DNA of 64,000 bases, taken from positions 22,054 to 86,053 of the forward strand of contig JAPLRZ010000062.1 in assembly GCA_026398895.1 (NCBI GenBank), written 5' to 3'. The stretch comes from Methylococcales bacterium (lineage in GTDB: Bacteria > Pseudomonadota > Gammaproteobacteria > Methylococcales > Methylomonadaceae). A model generated the notes under the pieces. The model was not told the DNA's origin. It ran no database searches and saw only the letters and a list, made by a program, of their open reading frames with translations. Made by a program: the position numbers and the translations under genes. Below are positions 1 to 7,693 of the stretch, in pieces (position 1 is the stretch's first letter; each line of letters starts with the position of its first letter).

Positions 1-245
1 GCGTAGTATTGCTGCATTTCGTTGGCATGAGCAGTCTGTTTTGCCATCTCCGCATTACTTCGGTGAGCAATCTCAGCATTCCGTTGATCTATAAAGCCTT
101 GTCTTTGCGCGGGCGAATACTGCTGTTGATAACGGTCATCGGAAAAAGAATGGCTGCCCGACCTGTCTCGCCAGAGTTCCATCACTGATGGGTCGGCTAT
201 TGCTGCTGATGACATCAATACTAGCATCGGTATTATTATTTTCAT
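1..245 (-). CDS. Partial secreted protein, paralogue of the protein at 3770-4357
   Basis: This is the N-terminal part of a minus-strand gene that runs off the left edge. The start codon is at 243-245. The N-terminus is a signal peptide ending around Ala-Ile-Ala-Asp, followed by a Gln/Arg-rich stretch containing SPAQRQGFIDQRN. It is almost identical to the same part of the complete gene at 3770-4357, differing by a few bases, so the two are recent duplicates. Function is unknown. Whether this copy is intact outside the window cannot be seen. Confidence 0.7.
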   Translation of the reverse strand, partial: MKIIIPMLVLMSSAAIADPSVMELWRDRSGSHSFSDDRYQQQYSPAQRQGFIDQRNAEIAHRSNAEMAKQTAHANEMQQYY

Positions 246-580
246 TTTCGCTCATCCTAAGTTTGGTATAAATTGTAAGTTGGTGTCAGGCAACCTGATG
301 CGAGCGAGAAATTAATGTAGAGCAAGATAGGATGGGTTGTTCACGTTCAGTTCACTCTCATACTGTGATACTGTCACCGACTTGATACGATACACAAACC
401 TATCATCAAGCAAGCTAATAGAAAATATTTAATCCCATATTACTTTTAATCAACATTGCATTAAGCGAACTCAGTTATGAAATTAATACTACAAATTGTC
501 CTAGGTGTCAGTATAGGGATTGTGTTGGGAGGATCATTGTTGTATTTGTACACAGGTGCGTTTGCGGAACAATTGATTAG
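1..580. repeat. Segmental duplication, copy 1 (partner 4113-4651)
   Basis: Bases 1-580 match 4113-4651 closely, with small indels around 285-340 and 410-450. The repeat covers the 5' part of a minus-strand secreted-protein gene, the divergent intergenic region and the first 35 or so codons of a plus-strand membrane-protein gene. Similarity stops at about 580, exactly where a REP sequence begins in this copy. Confidence 0.85.
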
Positions 581-608
581 CCATGTAGGTCGGGTTAGCG
601 TAGCGTAA
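477..608 (+). pseudogene. Truncated copy of the small membrane protein at 4548, broken by a REP/RAYT insertion
   Basis: The reading frame starts MKLILQIVLGVSIGIVLGG and matches the intact gene at 4548-5015 for about 35 residues, through the membrane segment. It then runs into a REP palindrome at 585 and stops at 606-608 within the REP. The proline-rich middle and C-terminus of the intact paralogue are missing. The break lies at the junction with the RAYT-associated repeat, so insertion or recombination there is the likely cause. Confidence 0.75.
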
Positions 609-687
609 CCCGACATTTCCATTCAACTCAACCCACGCGGTAATATGTACGCTTTTGTCGGGTTACGCTATCGCTAACCCGACCTAC
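585..687. repeat. Pair of REP palindromes (585-614 and 657-687) upstream of the RAYT gene
   Basis: Two inverted copies of a REP-type palindrome with core GTCGGGTTA-CGCTA...TAACCCGAC flank about 40 bp of sequence. Each can fold into a strong hairpin. A third, imperfect copy lies at 1258-1288 beyond the transposase gene, and a degenerate pair lies at 55459-55535. REPs next to a RAYT gene are the expected substrates of that transposase. Confidence 0.85.
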
Positions 688-716
688 TTAATTAACTTTA
701 TGTTCATAAAATAATC

Positions 717-1202
717 ATGCGTTATCGTCGTGTTTATATCCAAGGTGGCAGCTACTTTTTTACTGTCGTCACCGAAAAACGCCGCAAACTCTTTGCCGAT
801 GATGATAACGTCCAACGCCTACGCGCCGCCTTTAAAACGGTGATGGAAAAACGTCCTTTTGTGATTGATGCCGCTGTGGTTTTGCCAGACCATCTACATT
901 TTATTTGGACATTGCCTGAACATGATTGCGATTACTCAACCCGCTGGCGACTCATTAAAACCGCCTTCACTAAACAATTCCCTGATCCTTTCATCGTTCA
1001 AAACGCCAATCGTCAACATAAAAACCAACAGGACATCTGGCAACATCGCGGCTGGGAACATTGCTTGCGTGATGAAGCCGATTTTCAACACCACATCGAT
1101 TATATTCATTACAATCCCGTCAAACACGGACTAATAAAACGTTCTTGTGATTGGCAATATTCCAGCATTCACCGCTATATAAAAACTTGGTATATTGGAT
1201 AA
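717..1202 (+). CDS. rayT: REP-associated tyrosine transposase (RAYT, Y1_Tnp family)
   Basis: This 161-residue protein belongs to the HUH single-strand nuclease family related to IS200/IS605 TnpA, which cuts and mobilises REP hairpins. The HUH motif is His59-Leu-His61 in DHLHFIW. The likely catalytic tyrosine is Tyr129 in DYIHYNPVKHGL, the family signature near the C-terminus. The length is normal for RAYTs. REP palindromes lie on both sides (585-687 and 1258-1288), as expected for an active or recently active unit. The start at 717 agrees with the conserved MRYRR beginning. The gene is a single-copy passenger inserted in a duplicated locus. Confidence 0.9.
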   Translation: MRYRRVYIQGGSYFFTVVTEKRRKLFADDDNVQRLRAAFKTVMEKRPFVIDAAVVLPDHLHFIWTLPEHDCDYSTRWRLIKTAFTKQFPDPFIVQNANRQHKNQQDIWQHRGWEHCLRDEADFQHHIDYIHYNPVKHGLIKRSCDWQYSSIHRYIKTWYIG

Positions 1203-1257
1203 ACACTGGGGAGGTGGTGATATGGATTTTGCGGATGATATTGGCTATGAGTGAAAT

Positions 1258-1288
1258 GTCGGGTTACGCTACGCTAACCACGACCTAC
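1258..1288. repeat. REP palindrome downstream of the RAYT gene
   Basis: An imperfect copy of the REP seen at 657-687, in the same orientation, with one extra base in the right arm. It closes the RAYT unit on its right side. Confidence 0.8.
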
Positions 1289-1309
1289 AAAAATACGCAA
1301 GGAAAAACC

Positions 1310-1462
1310 ATGACCATTACAATCGATGACCAACTAATTAACGAAGTGATTGCAGTTAGCCACTATCAAAATGTTTACCGCGTATGTTGGGTTGAGGAAC
1401 GAAACCCAACATTCTCAATATATTCGCTACTTGCCACCTCGTACGGTGTACCTCGTAAGTAA
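1310..1462 (+). pseudogene. Remnant of an antitoxin gene (VapB-like N-terminus)
   Basis: From the ATG at 1310, preceded by an AAGGAAAA ribosome binding site, the frame reads MTITIDDQLINEVIAV, which resembles the start of VapB-type antitoxins. After about 20 codons it enters a short palindrome (arms TGTTGGGTT at about 1384 and AACCCAACA at about 1402) and low-value sequence, and ends at 1462. No toxin frame follows directly. I read it as a truncated antitoxin, with modest confidence because the diagnostic part is short. Confidence 0.45.
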
Positions 1463-1489
1463 CGAGTTCACCACAAAGGAGAAAACAAA

Positions 1490-1747
1490 ATGAAACTATC
1501 CCCGATTGAAAAACAAGTTGTCACCAATATGCACGACTTACCTTTAGACAAACAACACGTTATTTTAGAATTCAGTGCATTTTTAAAAAATAAAAGCACA
1601 GAAAAACAACCTGAAAACAACGGGCAATCCTTTAGAGAATTTTTAAAAGAATTTCGCAAAGAAATTGAAGCAGAACAACTGGATATAGACACATCTATTT
1701 TTGACAGAGATAGACATTCGTATGCTGACCGTGAAATAGAATTATGA
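1490..1747 (+). CDS. Putative antitoxin paired with a PIN toxin
   Basis: A small acidic and charged protein of 85 residues with a strong AAAGGAG site just upstream of its ATG. It overlaps the PIN-domain gene by four bases (ATGA), the usual layout of a type II toxin-antitoxin operon. The N-terminal part (LSPIEKQVVTNMHDLPLDKQ) resembles short DUF2281-type partners of VapC toxins, and the C-terminal half is charged and probably wraps the toxin. The assignment rests mainly on position and size. Confidence 0.65.
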   Translation: MKLSPIEKQVVTNMHDLPLDKQHVILEFSAFLKNKSTEKQPENNGQSFREFLKEFRKEIEAEQLDIDTSIFDRDRHSYADREIEL

Positions 1748-2163
1748 AACTCATCTATTTGTTGGACACGAATACTATTTCAGAACCGATAAAGAAAATT
1801 CCTAATGAACAAGTGCTTGAAAAAATTGCACATCATTATTTAAGCTGTGCATTATCTGCTTTTACTGTTTTTGAATTGATAAAAGGCGCGTATCAAATGC
1901 CTGAATCAAAAAAGCGTTTAACCGTTTTGCGTTATACTGAAAAAACATTTTCCGAACTACCGATATTACCTTATACGCAAGATGCCGCAGATTGGCATGG
2001 ACAAGAAACGGCTCGATTACAAAGCATTGGCAAATCACCCCCCTTTTTAGATGCTCAAATCGCCGCTGTTGCCAAAACTAATAATCTGATTTTAGTTACT
2101 CGCAACACAGATGATTTTAAAAATTTTTCGGATTTACAATTAGAAAACTGGTTCATGGAATAA
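1744..2163 (+). CDS. vapC: VapC-family PIN-domain ribonuclease toxin
   Basis: A 139-residue PIN-domain protein. The acidic residues expected for metal binding are present: Asp8 in YLLDTN, Glu44 in VFELIKG, Asp103 in FLDAQIA and Asp123/Asp124 in TRNTDDF. VapC toxins cleave tRNA or rRNA and are held inactive by the partner antitoxin, here the gene overlapping upstream. Length and motif order are normal, so the toxin looks intact. A hairpin terminator follows at 2221. Confidence 0.88.
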   Translation: MKLIYLLDTNTISEPIKKIPNEQVLEKIAHHYLSCALSAFTVFELIKGAYQMPESKKRLTVLRYTEKTFSELPILPYTQDAADWHGQETARLQSIGKSPPFLDAQIAAVAKTNNLILVTRNTDDFKNFSDLQLENWFME

Positions 2164-2203
2164 CTACATACACCTCGCATGGTGTACCTCGTAAGTAACA
2201 ACT

Positions 2204-2256
2204 AAAACCCATCAAACCAAAACCGTCCTTAAGGCAACGCGAGGGCGGTTTTTTTG
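2204..2256 (+). terminator. Rho-independent terminator with an AAACCCATCAAACCAA leader
   Basis: The arms AACCGTCCTT and GAGGGCGGTT pair (with one G-U and one A-C position) and are followed by seven T residues. The 17 bases before the stem also occur, in matching orientation, in front of the DUF3782-like gene at 52781-53329, so this is part of a repeated element as well as the likely end of the vapC transcript. Confidence 0.75.
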
Positions 2257-2303
2257 TCGTGTTATAATTTAACGCATAATTTTGAACAATGGAGGCTATG
2301 AAA

Positions 2304-2879
2304 ATGACGACAACGGTAGCAGATGATATTTGGGCAATTTTGCGTGAAGTTGCTCAAACGCAAAAAGATTCGCAAAAGGAATTTAAAGAGGCGCAAAAAG
2401 AATTACAAGACGCACAAAAACAAACTGAGCGTGAAATCAAAGCGGTCAATGTCAGTATTGGACGCTTAAGCAATCGCTTAGGCGAATTCGTAGAAGAAGC
2501 CGTACGTCCATCAGCGGTGCGTTTGTTTAGAGAACGTGGTATTGATGTGCATGAGGTTCAACAAAATATTATCGTGAAACGTGATGGCGAAGGGTTAGAA
2601 ATAGATTTACTGGTCATCAATGATAAAGATGCGGTAGTCATTGAATGTAAAAGTAATTTAAGTCTTGATGATGTGAACGACCATCTTACGCGCTTGGAAA
2701 AAGTTAAACGCCTAATGCCACGCTACAAAGAGTGTCGAGTTTCAGGTGCAGTAGCGGGTATGGTAATTCCAGACAATGTTGCTGCTTACGCAATCCGCAA
2801 AGGGCTATATGTGATTGGTCAAAATGGCGATCATTTAGAATTACGCAATGATGCGGTGTTTGTGGCAAAGGTTTGGTAA
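2304..2879 (+). CDS. DUF3782-like PD-(D/E)XK nuclease-fold protein with N-terminal coiled coil (copy 1 of 3)
   Basis: The N-terminal 50 residues are Gln/Lys/Glu-rich and heptad-like, predicting a coiled coil. The C-terminal part carries the PD-(D/E)XK core: Asp in EGLEIDLLVIN, then a strand ending IECKS (the E-x-K pair). Homologues of this kind are usually annotated DUF3782 with unknown function. Three ATGs lie close together. The one at 2304 is eight bases after GGAGG and aligns with the start of the paralogue at 53329, so I prefer it to 2289. The C-terminal two thirds is very similar to 52781-53329. Confidence 0.7.
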   Translation: MTTTVADDIWAILREVAQTQKDSQKEFKEAQKELQDAQKQTEREIKAVNVSIGRLSNRLGEFVEEAVRPSAVRLFRERGIDVHEVQQNIIVKRDGEGLEIDLLVINDKDAVVIECKSNLSLDDVNDHLTRLEKVKRLMPRYKECRVSGAVAGMVIPDNVAAYAIRKGLYVIGQNGDHLELRNDAVFVAKVW

Positions 2880-3151
2880 TCTTTTACATCGTATTGCGTA
2901 CCCCGTAAGGCGCAATAGCGATAGCCGTATGTGCCGTGTGTGAAACCTATCATTCGGCGGATTATGCTATTGAGACTGTGAAAGTATCAGGTATCGGGCA
3001 AGCTACTTTTTCACCATCAACTTAGCTGAACAAAATAGTCATGTAGATTACTGCAAAAAATGAAACCCCTTTTAAGATAACGCAAGAGCGGTTTGTGGTG
3101 AGCATGATAAAATGTTTTTTAGTTGTGATGCAAATAAACCAAGACTGATTT

Positions 3152-3346
3152 ATGCCAAAGAAAATACGCGAATTACTGAGTGAATTAGAAAAAATGGGAT
3201 TTGTAAATCGTGGCGGTAAAGGCAGTCATCGAAATTACGAACATCCCGATGGATATAGAATCACTGTTTCAGGAAAGTTAAGTGATGATGCTAAACCCTA
3301 TCAAGAAAAGCTAGTTAAGCAAAAAGTGCAAGAGGCTAAAAAATGA
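3152..3346 (+). CDS. hicA: HicA-family mRNA interferase toxin
   Basis: A 64-residue HicA (YcfA-like) protein with a double-stranded RNA-binding-like fold. The catalytic histidine is His26 in GGKGSHRNYEHP. The family cleaves mRNA and tmRNA and is neutralised by HicB. The stop overlaps the ATG of the next gene by four bases, the typical hicAB arrangement. A degenerate copy of the hairpin element seen at 2221 lies upstream (about 3064-3095). Confidence 0.85.
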   Translation: MPKKIRELLSELEKMGFVNRGGKGSHRNYEHPDGYRITVSGKLSDDAKPYQEKLVKQKVQEAKK

Positions 3347-3603
3347 TAAAAGACAGTGATAGATATTTAAAAATAGTTGAATGGTCTGAAGCCGATAATT
3401 GCTATTTGGGTTCTGCACCTGGATTACTTGAACATTGTTGTCACGGCATGGATGAAAAAAAAGTGTTTAATGAACTATGTATTATTATTGATGAATGGGT
3501 TGAATTATTGCACCAGCAAAATAAAGAATTGCCACCACCTTGTAAAGTAACGTATCAACTGGGCGTAAATTTATCAACCCCACCTTTTTCATTTAATCCG
3601 TAA
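3343..3603 (+). CDS. hicB: HicB-family antitoxin
   Basis: An 86-residue protein with the partly degraded RNase H-like fold of HicB. It contains the typical early strands (YLKIVEWSEADNCYLGSAPGL) and the following CHG-DEKKVFNEL helix. It has no obvious C-terminal DNA-binding domain, so it belongs to the short HicB type that relies on the core domain. It is translationally coupled to hicA. Confidence 0.82.
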   Translation: MIKDSDRYLKIVEWSEADNCYLGSAPGLLEHCCHGMDEKKVFNELCIIIDEWVELLHQQNKELPPPCKVTYQLGVNLSTPPFSFNP

Positions 3604-3769
3604 GCCGCAATAGCTATGTAGTATGCTCGCATAGCTTTTCGTGGCATGGTACGGAACGCGGATAATGGTACGCGATGCGTATCTACAAACTTCGACAATG
3701 AGAATACGCATAATAACTCGGCGTGTTTCGATGCTTGGGTTTATTGGCAACGCCTACGGTCTTCATCTG

Positions 3770-4357
3770 TCATAACGGGTTTAATCTCATTGTGGTGTTG
3801 CTATAACTGGCAAATCCCTCTGTGTCTTTTCGACTATTCTGCTCTTGTCGCCAACTCTCATAATTTGCGTCATATTGTTCTCGTGCCGCTTGAGCTTGCC
3901 TAGCCCTATCAATATTGAACTGGTCTATAAAACCTTGTGTCTGCGCGGGGGTGAAACGTAGCTGAGTTCCGCCATTTCCATAATAATTACTTCCTGAATA
4001 ATTGCTGTTTGGATAATATTGCCCCAACTGCGACTGCACTAGCATGGGTGGTATGGGTGGCGCGTTAAAACGCCTTGTCCCAGTGATAAATTCTCTCGAT
4101 GCACGCTCAGATGCGTAGTATTGTTGCATTTCGTTGGCATGGGCAGTCTGTTTTGCCATCTCCGCATTACTTCGGTGAGCAATCTCAGCATTCCGTTGAT
4201 CTATAAAGCCTTGTCTTTGCGCGGGCGAATACTGCTGTTGATAACGGTCATCGGAAAAAGAATGTCTGCCCGACTTGTCTCGCCAGAGTTCCATCACTGA
4301 TGGGTCGGCTATTGCTGCTGATGACATCAATACTAGCATCGGTATTATTATTTTCAT
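3770..4357 (-). CDS. Secreted Gln/Arg-rich protein with internal repeats, unknown function
   Basis: A 195-residue protein with a signal peptide (MKIIIPMLVLMSSAAIADP) and a mature part rich in Gln, Arg, Ser and Tyr. A motif of the form (S/T)PAQxQGFIDQxN occurs twice, once early (SPAQRQGFIDQRN) and once late (TPAQTQGFIDQFN), so the mature protein is probably an internal duplication. I do not recognise a family. A second copy of the gene begins at 245 and leaves the window. The gene is divergent from the membrane protein at 4548, with 190 bp between them, and that layout is preserved in both copies. Confidence 0.65.
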   Translation of the reverse strand: MKIIIPMLVLMSSAAIADPSVMELWRDKSGRHSFSDDRYQQQYSPAQRQGFIDQRNAEIAHRSNAEMAKQTAHANEMQQYYASERASREFITGTRRFNAPPIPPMLVQSQLGQYYPNSNYSGSNYYGNGGTQLRFTPAQTQGFIDQFNIDRARQAQAAREQYDANYESWRQEQNSRKDTEGFASYSNTTMRLNPL

Positions 4358-4651
4358 TTTCGCTCATCCTAAGTTTGGTATAAATTGTAAGTTGGTGTCA
4401 GGCAACCTGATGCGAGAGGATGGATTATTCACGTTCAGTTCACTCTCATTCTGAGATACTGTCGCCGACTTGATACGATGCACAAACCCATCATCAAGCA
4501 AGCCCCCATTTACTTTTTAATCAACATTGCATTAAGCGGACTCAGTCATGAAATTAATACTACAAATTACCCTAGGTGTCAGTCTAGGGATCGTGTTAGG
4601 CGGCTCATTTTTGTATTTATATACAGGGGTGTTCGCGGAACAATTGGTTAG
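4113..4651. repeat. Segmental duplication, copy 2 (partner 1-580)
   Basis: The intact counterpart of the repeat at 1-580. Here both divergent genes are complete, so this copy shows the ancestral arrangement. Confidence 0.85.
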
Positions 4652-5015
4652 TGCAGCATTAAAAACACTTCCGCCACCTAAGTCTAGTGCTGTTGATAGC
4701 GTATTACCCGCAACACTACCACCACCCATCGCTCCCAAACCCATAGAAGAACCTACTACAGCACCAGCACCACCGATCAGCACAACACCCGCACCGATTG
4801 CCGAAATTAATCCAATAGTTAAGGATCCCGCTATTATTGCCGAGGAAGAAGATCAAAAACAAATGGGGATAAAGTTTAAAGCGTCTTATAAAAAATCAGA
4901 CAAATGCCAGTCGCCCAATTTAGATCACAATCTTTTAGTTACTTGTGGCAATGAATACATCCGTGCTAGAGATAAGTTTGAAAAGTCATGGCGGCTGGGA
5001 GAAGTTAAAAAATAA
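4548..5015 (+). CDS. Single-pass membrane protein with proline-rich linker, unknown function
   Basis: A 155-residue protein. Residues 5-28 form one hydrophobic membrane segment with glycine spacing, with the remainder probably periplasmic. A Pro/Ala-rich stretch (about residues 43-90) follows, then a charged C-terminal region with two cysteines (KCQSPN and VTCGNEY). The layout resembles small envelope proteins with an extended linker. No family is recognised. The N-terminal part is duplicated as the pseudogene at 477-608. Confidence 0.6.
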   Translation: MKLILQITLGVSLGIVLGGSFLYLYTGVFAEQLVSAALKTLPPPKSSAVDSVLPATLPPPIAPKPIEEPTTAPAPPISTTPAPIAEINPIVKDPAIIAEEEDQKQMGIKFKASYKKSDKCQSPNLDHNLLVTCGNEYIRARDKFEKSWRLGEVKK

Positions 5016-5114
5016 TTGTTAGGCACAAAGACAAAAAATTATCGTTCCAACGCGCTAGCATGATAGAGCTAACAGTCAAAAAAACAATTGCAGTGAGTCG
5101 CTATTTTTGCGAAA

Positions 5115-5141
5115 GATTTTTGGGTGTTCTACCCAAAAATC
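5115..5141. repeat. Perfect 11-bp stem hairpin
   Basis: GATTTTTGGGT and ACCCAAAAATC form a perfect stem with a five-base loop. Neither side has a long T-run, so it may be a weak terminator for the gene ending at 5015 or simply a palindromic repeat. Confidence 0.5.
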
Positions 5142-5220
5142 AGCACACTAACGTGAACCATGTTAATGCCTTCGGCTTATCCCAGCTATCCTCGCTTCTC
5201 TCGTGTGTCGATACACAAAT

Positions 5221-5257
5221 AACTCGACTCCTATCTCGTAGCGAGAGTTAGTCGAGC
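5221..5257. repeat. REP-like nested palindrome at the end of the cupredoxin operon
   Basis: Outer arms ACTCGACT and AGTCGAG enclose an inner CTCGTAGCGAG hairpin. The element abuts the stop codon of the minus-strand gene at 5258, where it could stop or stabilise the transcript. Confidence 0.5.
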
Positions 5258-5956
5258 TTACTCCTTCCGAGGTGTCCGTAAAGCCAGCCACATCTTAATC
5301 ACCACTCTCTTAACACTCGCTGCATTTATAATAATCACCATTGGTATGGCAAAGCCTAGCAGCACGCAAAAGACTAACGCAGCCCATGTGTTTAATGTCC
5401 AATCCACGGTATAACTATCAGCATTCACAGCCGCACTAATCCCTGGAATACTGGGTAAATCACCATTGCCGCCATCGACTTTTAATTGTGCCTTCATGCC
5501 TTTTTCTGCGTGTTGTGCGAGTTCACAATGCACCAGATAAGTTTTTTTCTGGCTGGGAACAATGAATGACGCTTGCAACTGTCCTTCGCCGTACAGTTCT
5601 AAATGCACCATACCATCGGGGTATAAATAACCAGGTAAGCCATGCACCATGATTTGATGACGAATTTGGTCATCATTGATAAAGGTAATGTTGATTTTAG
5701 CGCAAGGTTTGACATTCCATTCTTGTTGATCGAAGGCGAACATTTTGCCCGTGAATTTCAGCGCGTGTTTATGCCCTGCATGAATGGTTATATCGACATT
5801 TTCAGAAATTTTGGTGCAGTCTTGCGGCAATTTATCAGGGTTGGCATTCATAACCATGCCTTTTTCATTCATCATCATACGACTATGATCCATCGCGGCA
5901 TGAGCGGGCCTGACTATAAATAAACTACTGAGCAGTAACAGGATAATTAGTTTCAT
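5258..5956 (-). CDS. Membrane-anchored cupredoxin (type 1 copper protein)
   Basis: A 232-residue exported protein: signal peptide at 1-20, a Met/His-rich segment at 22-37, a cupredoxin domain at about 50-162, and a C-terminal membrane helix at about 189-212 followed by a basic tail. The type 1 copper ligands can be placed at His100 (or His105), Cys144, His149 and Met154, the last three in the order C-x4-H-x4-M. It is translationally coupled (ATGA overlap) to the multicopper oxidase upstream and is probably its electron partner at the outer face of the inner membrane. The physiological substrate is not evident. Confidence 0.8.
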   Translation of the reverse strand: MKLIILLLLSSLFIVRPAHAAMDHSRMMMNEKGMVMNANPDKLPQDCTKISENVDITIHAGHKHALKFTGKMFAFDQQEWNVKPCAKINITFINDDQIRHQIMVHGLPGYLYPDGMVHLELYGEGQLQASFIVPSQKKTYLVHCELAQHAEKGMKAQLKVDGGNGDLPSIPGISAAVNADSYTVDWTLNTWAALVFCVLLGFAIPMVIIINAASVKRVVIKMWLALRTPRKE

Positions 5957-7617
5957 GAGGATTTCCGTTGCATAAGACGTAGCACCAACAATAATAAGCC
6001 GATCAGTAAACCAATCGCTAAACCAAAGCCAATAATGCGACTATAATTCGGCGCGAGTAAACCTGCATCACCGAGCAAAGGTGAAAACTCTTTGTTCCCT
6101 CCCCAAACCGCTTGTTTTTTAGCGTAATAATCTTTGCTAAACACTTGATCGACCATATCTTGATGACCTTTGGGCATTCCTTGTTCATCAGCCAAAGCTT
6201 TATAAAGGATAAACGCGATATTACCCCCTGGTTCTATACCATCGGTGCTTGCGCCAATGGGAACATGATCATGAAACATCCACGCGCCTACACCATAACT
6301 GTGTAAACCGTCGTTTTTGGTTTGTAGTGCCAAATCTACGCGTTGTGCTGGAGCTATATCAATTACATCGCGTGTTATTTGTAAGCCAGCAGGAGCATCT
6401 ACACCATCATAAGCAACAGCAGTGGCTTTATGCCCGTGGGTATGGATTGCTACCGCAGAGCGTTGTAAATTGGCGACGTGCAGTTTTATGTTTTCGTTTT
6501 CATCAGCAATAATGGTCGAATCACGCAAAGTGTAGGGAAACGAATGCCCATTCAACAGAAAATAATTTTCAAAGGATTCAGTTAAATTATGCTGGCGGGT
6601 CATACGCTCGGCAATCAAACGCGGGTCATTGGCAGTTTGAACAATACTCGCCAATTTTTTATCCACCGATTGATAATGTAAATCGTATTCTTGGCTATAG
6701 GTTTCTTTGACTGCCACCGCAGGATGGCGCACTTGCCCAGCACCGATATTGAATGTTTGCACCCAATTATTCGGACGATTTTCTTCGACGATAAACATCC
6801 CGCCCATACCCATGCCCAAATGTTGAGCGGTTTGAACATGACAGTGATACAGCATCGTTCCTGTGTGGCGGGGTTGCGTTTCATAAGTGTGTTGCTTACC
6901 TGGAAACACTGCGTGTTCTTCCATACCATCATTATCGTGACCGTCAGCTGTCATCCACGGATGATCGACACCGTGCAGATGTATAGTATGCGGCAAGTAA
7001 TGGGTGTTTTCTAAGGTGATAAACACTTTATCGCCTTGTTCGACGCGAATCACAGGTGAAGGAGCGCGTAATAAGGGATTAGCCGCTTTGGAATTAAAGT
7101 TTTTTAATGCCATACCGCTGGATTTTGGCGCAAATACCCATAACGCGGGTTGAATTCCAGGGGCTACATCGAACGTATTGATGAGATAACTACCGTCAGG
7201 GGTTGATCCGTTTAGTTCCACCACTTCCAGCTTGATATGAATCTCATCGGGATCGCCGTCACCATCGGTATCATTGGACATTGTCAGGGCATCTTGCGCA
7301 AAATGGGTTTGCATCAAAGTTGCCATCGACACATTATTAGTGCCTTTGACCGCGACCGCCACATCGAATGGATTATCTGGCTCACACAATCCAGACACAT
7401 CAACAGTAACACCGTCTATCACCTGCGCGGCTCGCCATTCAGGGTGTTCATTCAAACATGGTTTTTCGACACTGCTGGTTTCTTCGCCATGGTTGTAAAC
7501 AGTAGCAGGTGGGTTTATTGTCGCCTTATCGGTTGTACTTGGAACAAGAAAAAAAGCCGTTGTACCTAAGGCGGCACACAACAGCAATATCAATAAAATG
7601 GAATATTGTTTGGGCAT
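5953..7617 (-). CDS. Membrane-anchored multicopper oxidase
   Basis: A 554-residue exported enzyme with an N-terminal hydrophobic segment (6-24) and a C-terminal one (about 524-548). Copper motifs: His213-Leu-His215; His258-Cys-His260 with His266 and Met269/271 (type 1 site plus type 3 ligands); His392-x-His394-x-His396; and His449-Asp-His451. The second H-x-H pair has Asp where a Cys would be needed, so only the first cupredoxin domain holds a type 1 copper, as in two-domain oxidases. A Ca-binding-like DTDGDGDPDE loop lies near 117-125. It forms an operon with the cupredoxin at 5258. Candidate roles are oxidation of Cu(I) or an organic donor. Confidence 0.82.
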   Translation of the reverse strand: MPKQYSILLILLLCAALGTTAFFLVPSTTDKATINPPATVYNHGEETSSVEKPCLNEHPEWRAAQVIDGVTVDVSGLCEPDNPFDVAVAVKGTNNVSMATLMQTHFAQDALTMSNDTDGDGDPDEIHIKLEVVELNGSTPDGSYLINTFDVAPGIQPALWVFAPKSSGMALKNFNSKAANPLLRAPSPVIRVEQGDKVFITLENTHYLPHTIHLHGVDHPWMTADGHDNDGMEEHAVFPGKQHTYETQPRHTGTMLYHCHVQTAQHLGMGMGGMFIVEENRPNNWVQTFNIGAGQVRHPAVAVKETYSQEYDLHYQSVDKKLASIVQTANDPRLIAERMTRQHNLTESFENYFLLNGHSFPYTLRDSTIIADENENIKLHVANLQRSAVAIHTHGHKATAVAYDGVDAPAGLQITRDVIDIAPAQRVDLALQTKNDGLHSYGVGAWMFHDHVPIGASTDGIEPGGNIAFILYKALADEQGMPKGHQDMVDQVFSKDYYAKKQAVWGGNKEFSPLLGDAGLLAPNYSRIIGFGLAIGLLIGLLLLVLRLMQRKSS

Positions 7618-7693
7618 AATTTTTTGTTAAGTTATGGGTTGAGGTGAGGGTCAAACCCTAGAGATACTTTTTAAGTAGTCGCTCAAAAATGCA

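Noticed and set aside
1151..1309. Upstream part of the open frame 1151-1462
   Set aside because: It overlaps the RAYT 3' end and a REP. Only the part from 1310 resembles an antitoxin start.
3646..3903. Open frame on the plus strand
   Set aside because: It runs antisense into the secreted-protein gene, has no ribosome site and its composition is not protein-like.
5060..5251. 63-residue open frame on plus
   Set aside because: It spans two palindromic repeats and has no convincing start or family features.
5258..7617. Copper nitrite reductase (nirK)
   Set aside because: The oxidase keeps type 2 and 3 copper histidine pairs and fits a multicopper oxidase better than NirK.
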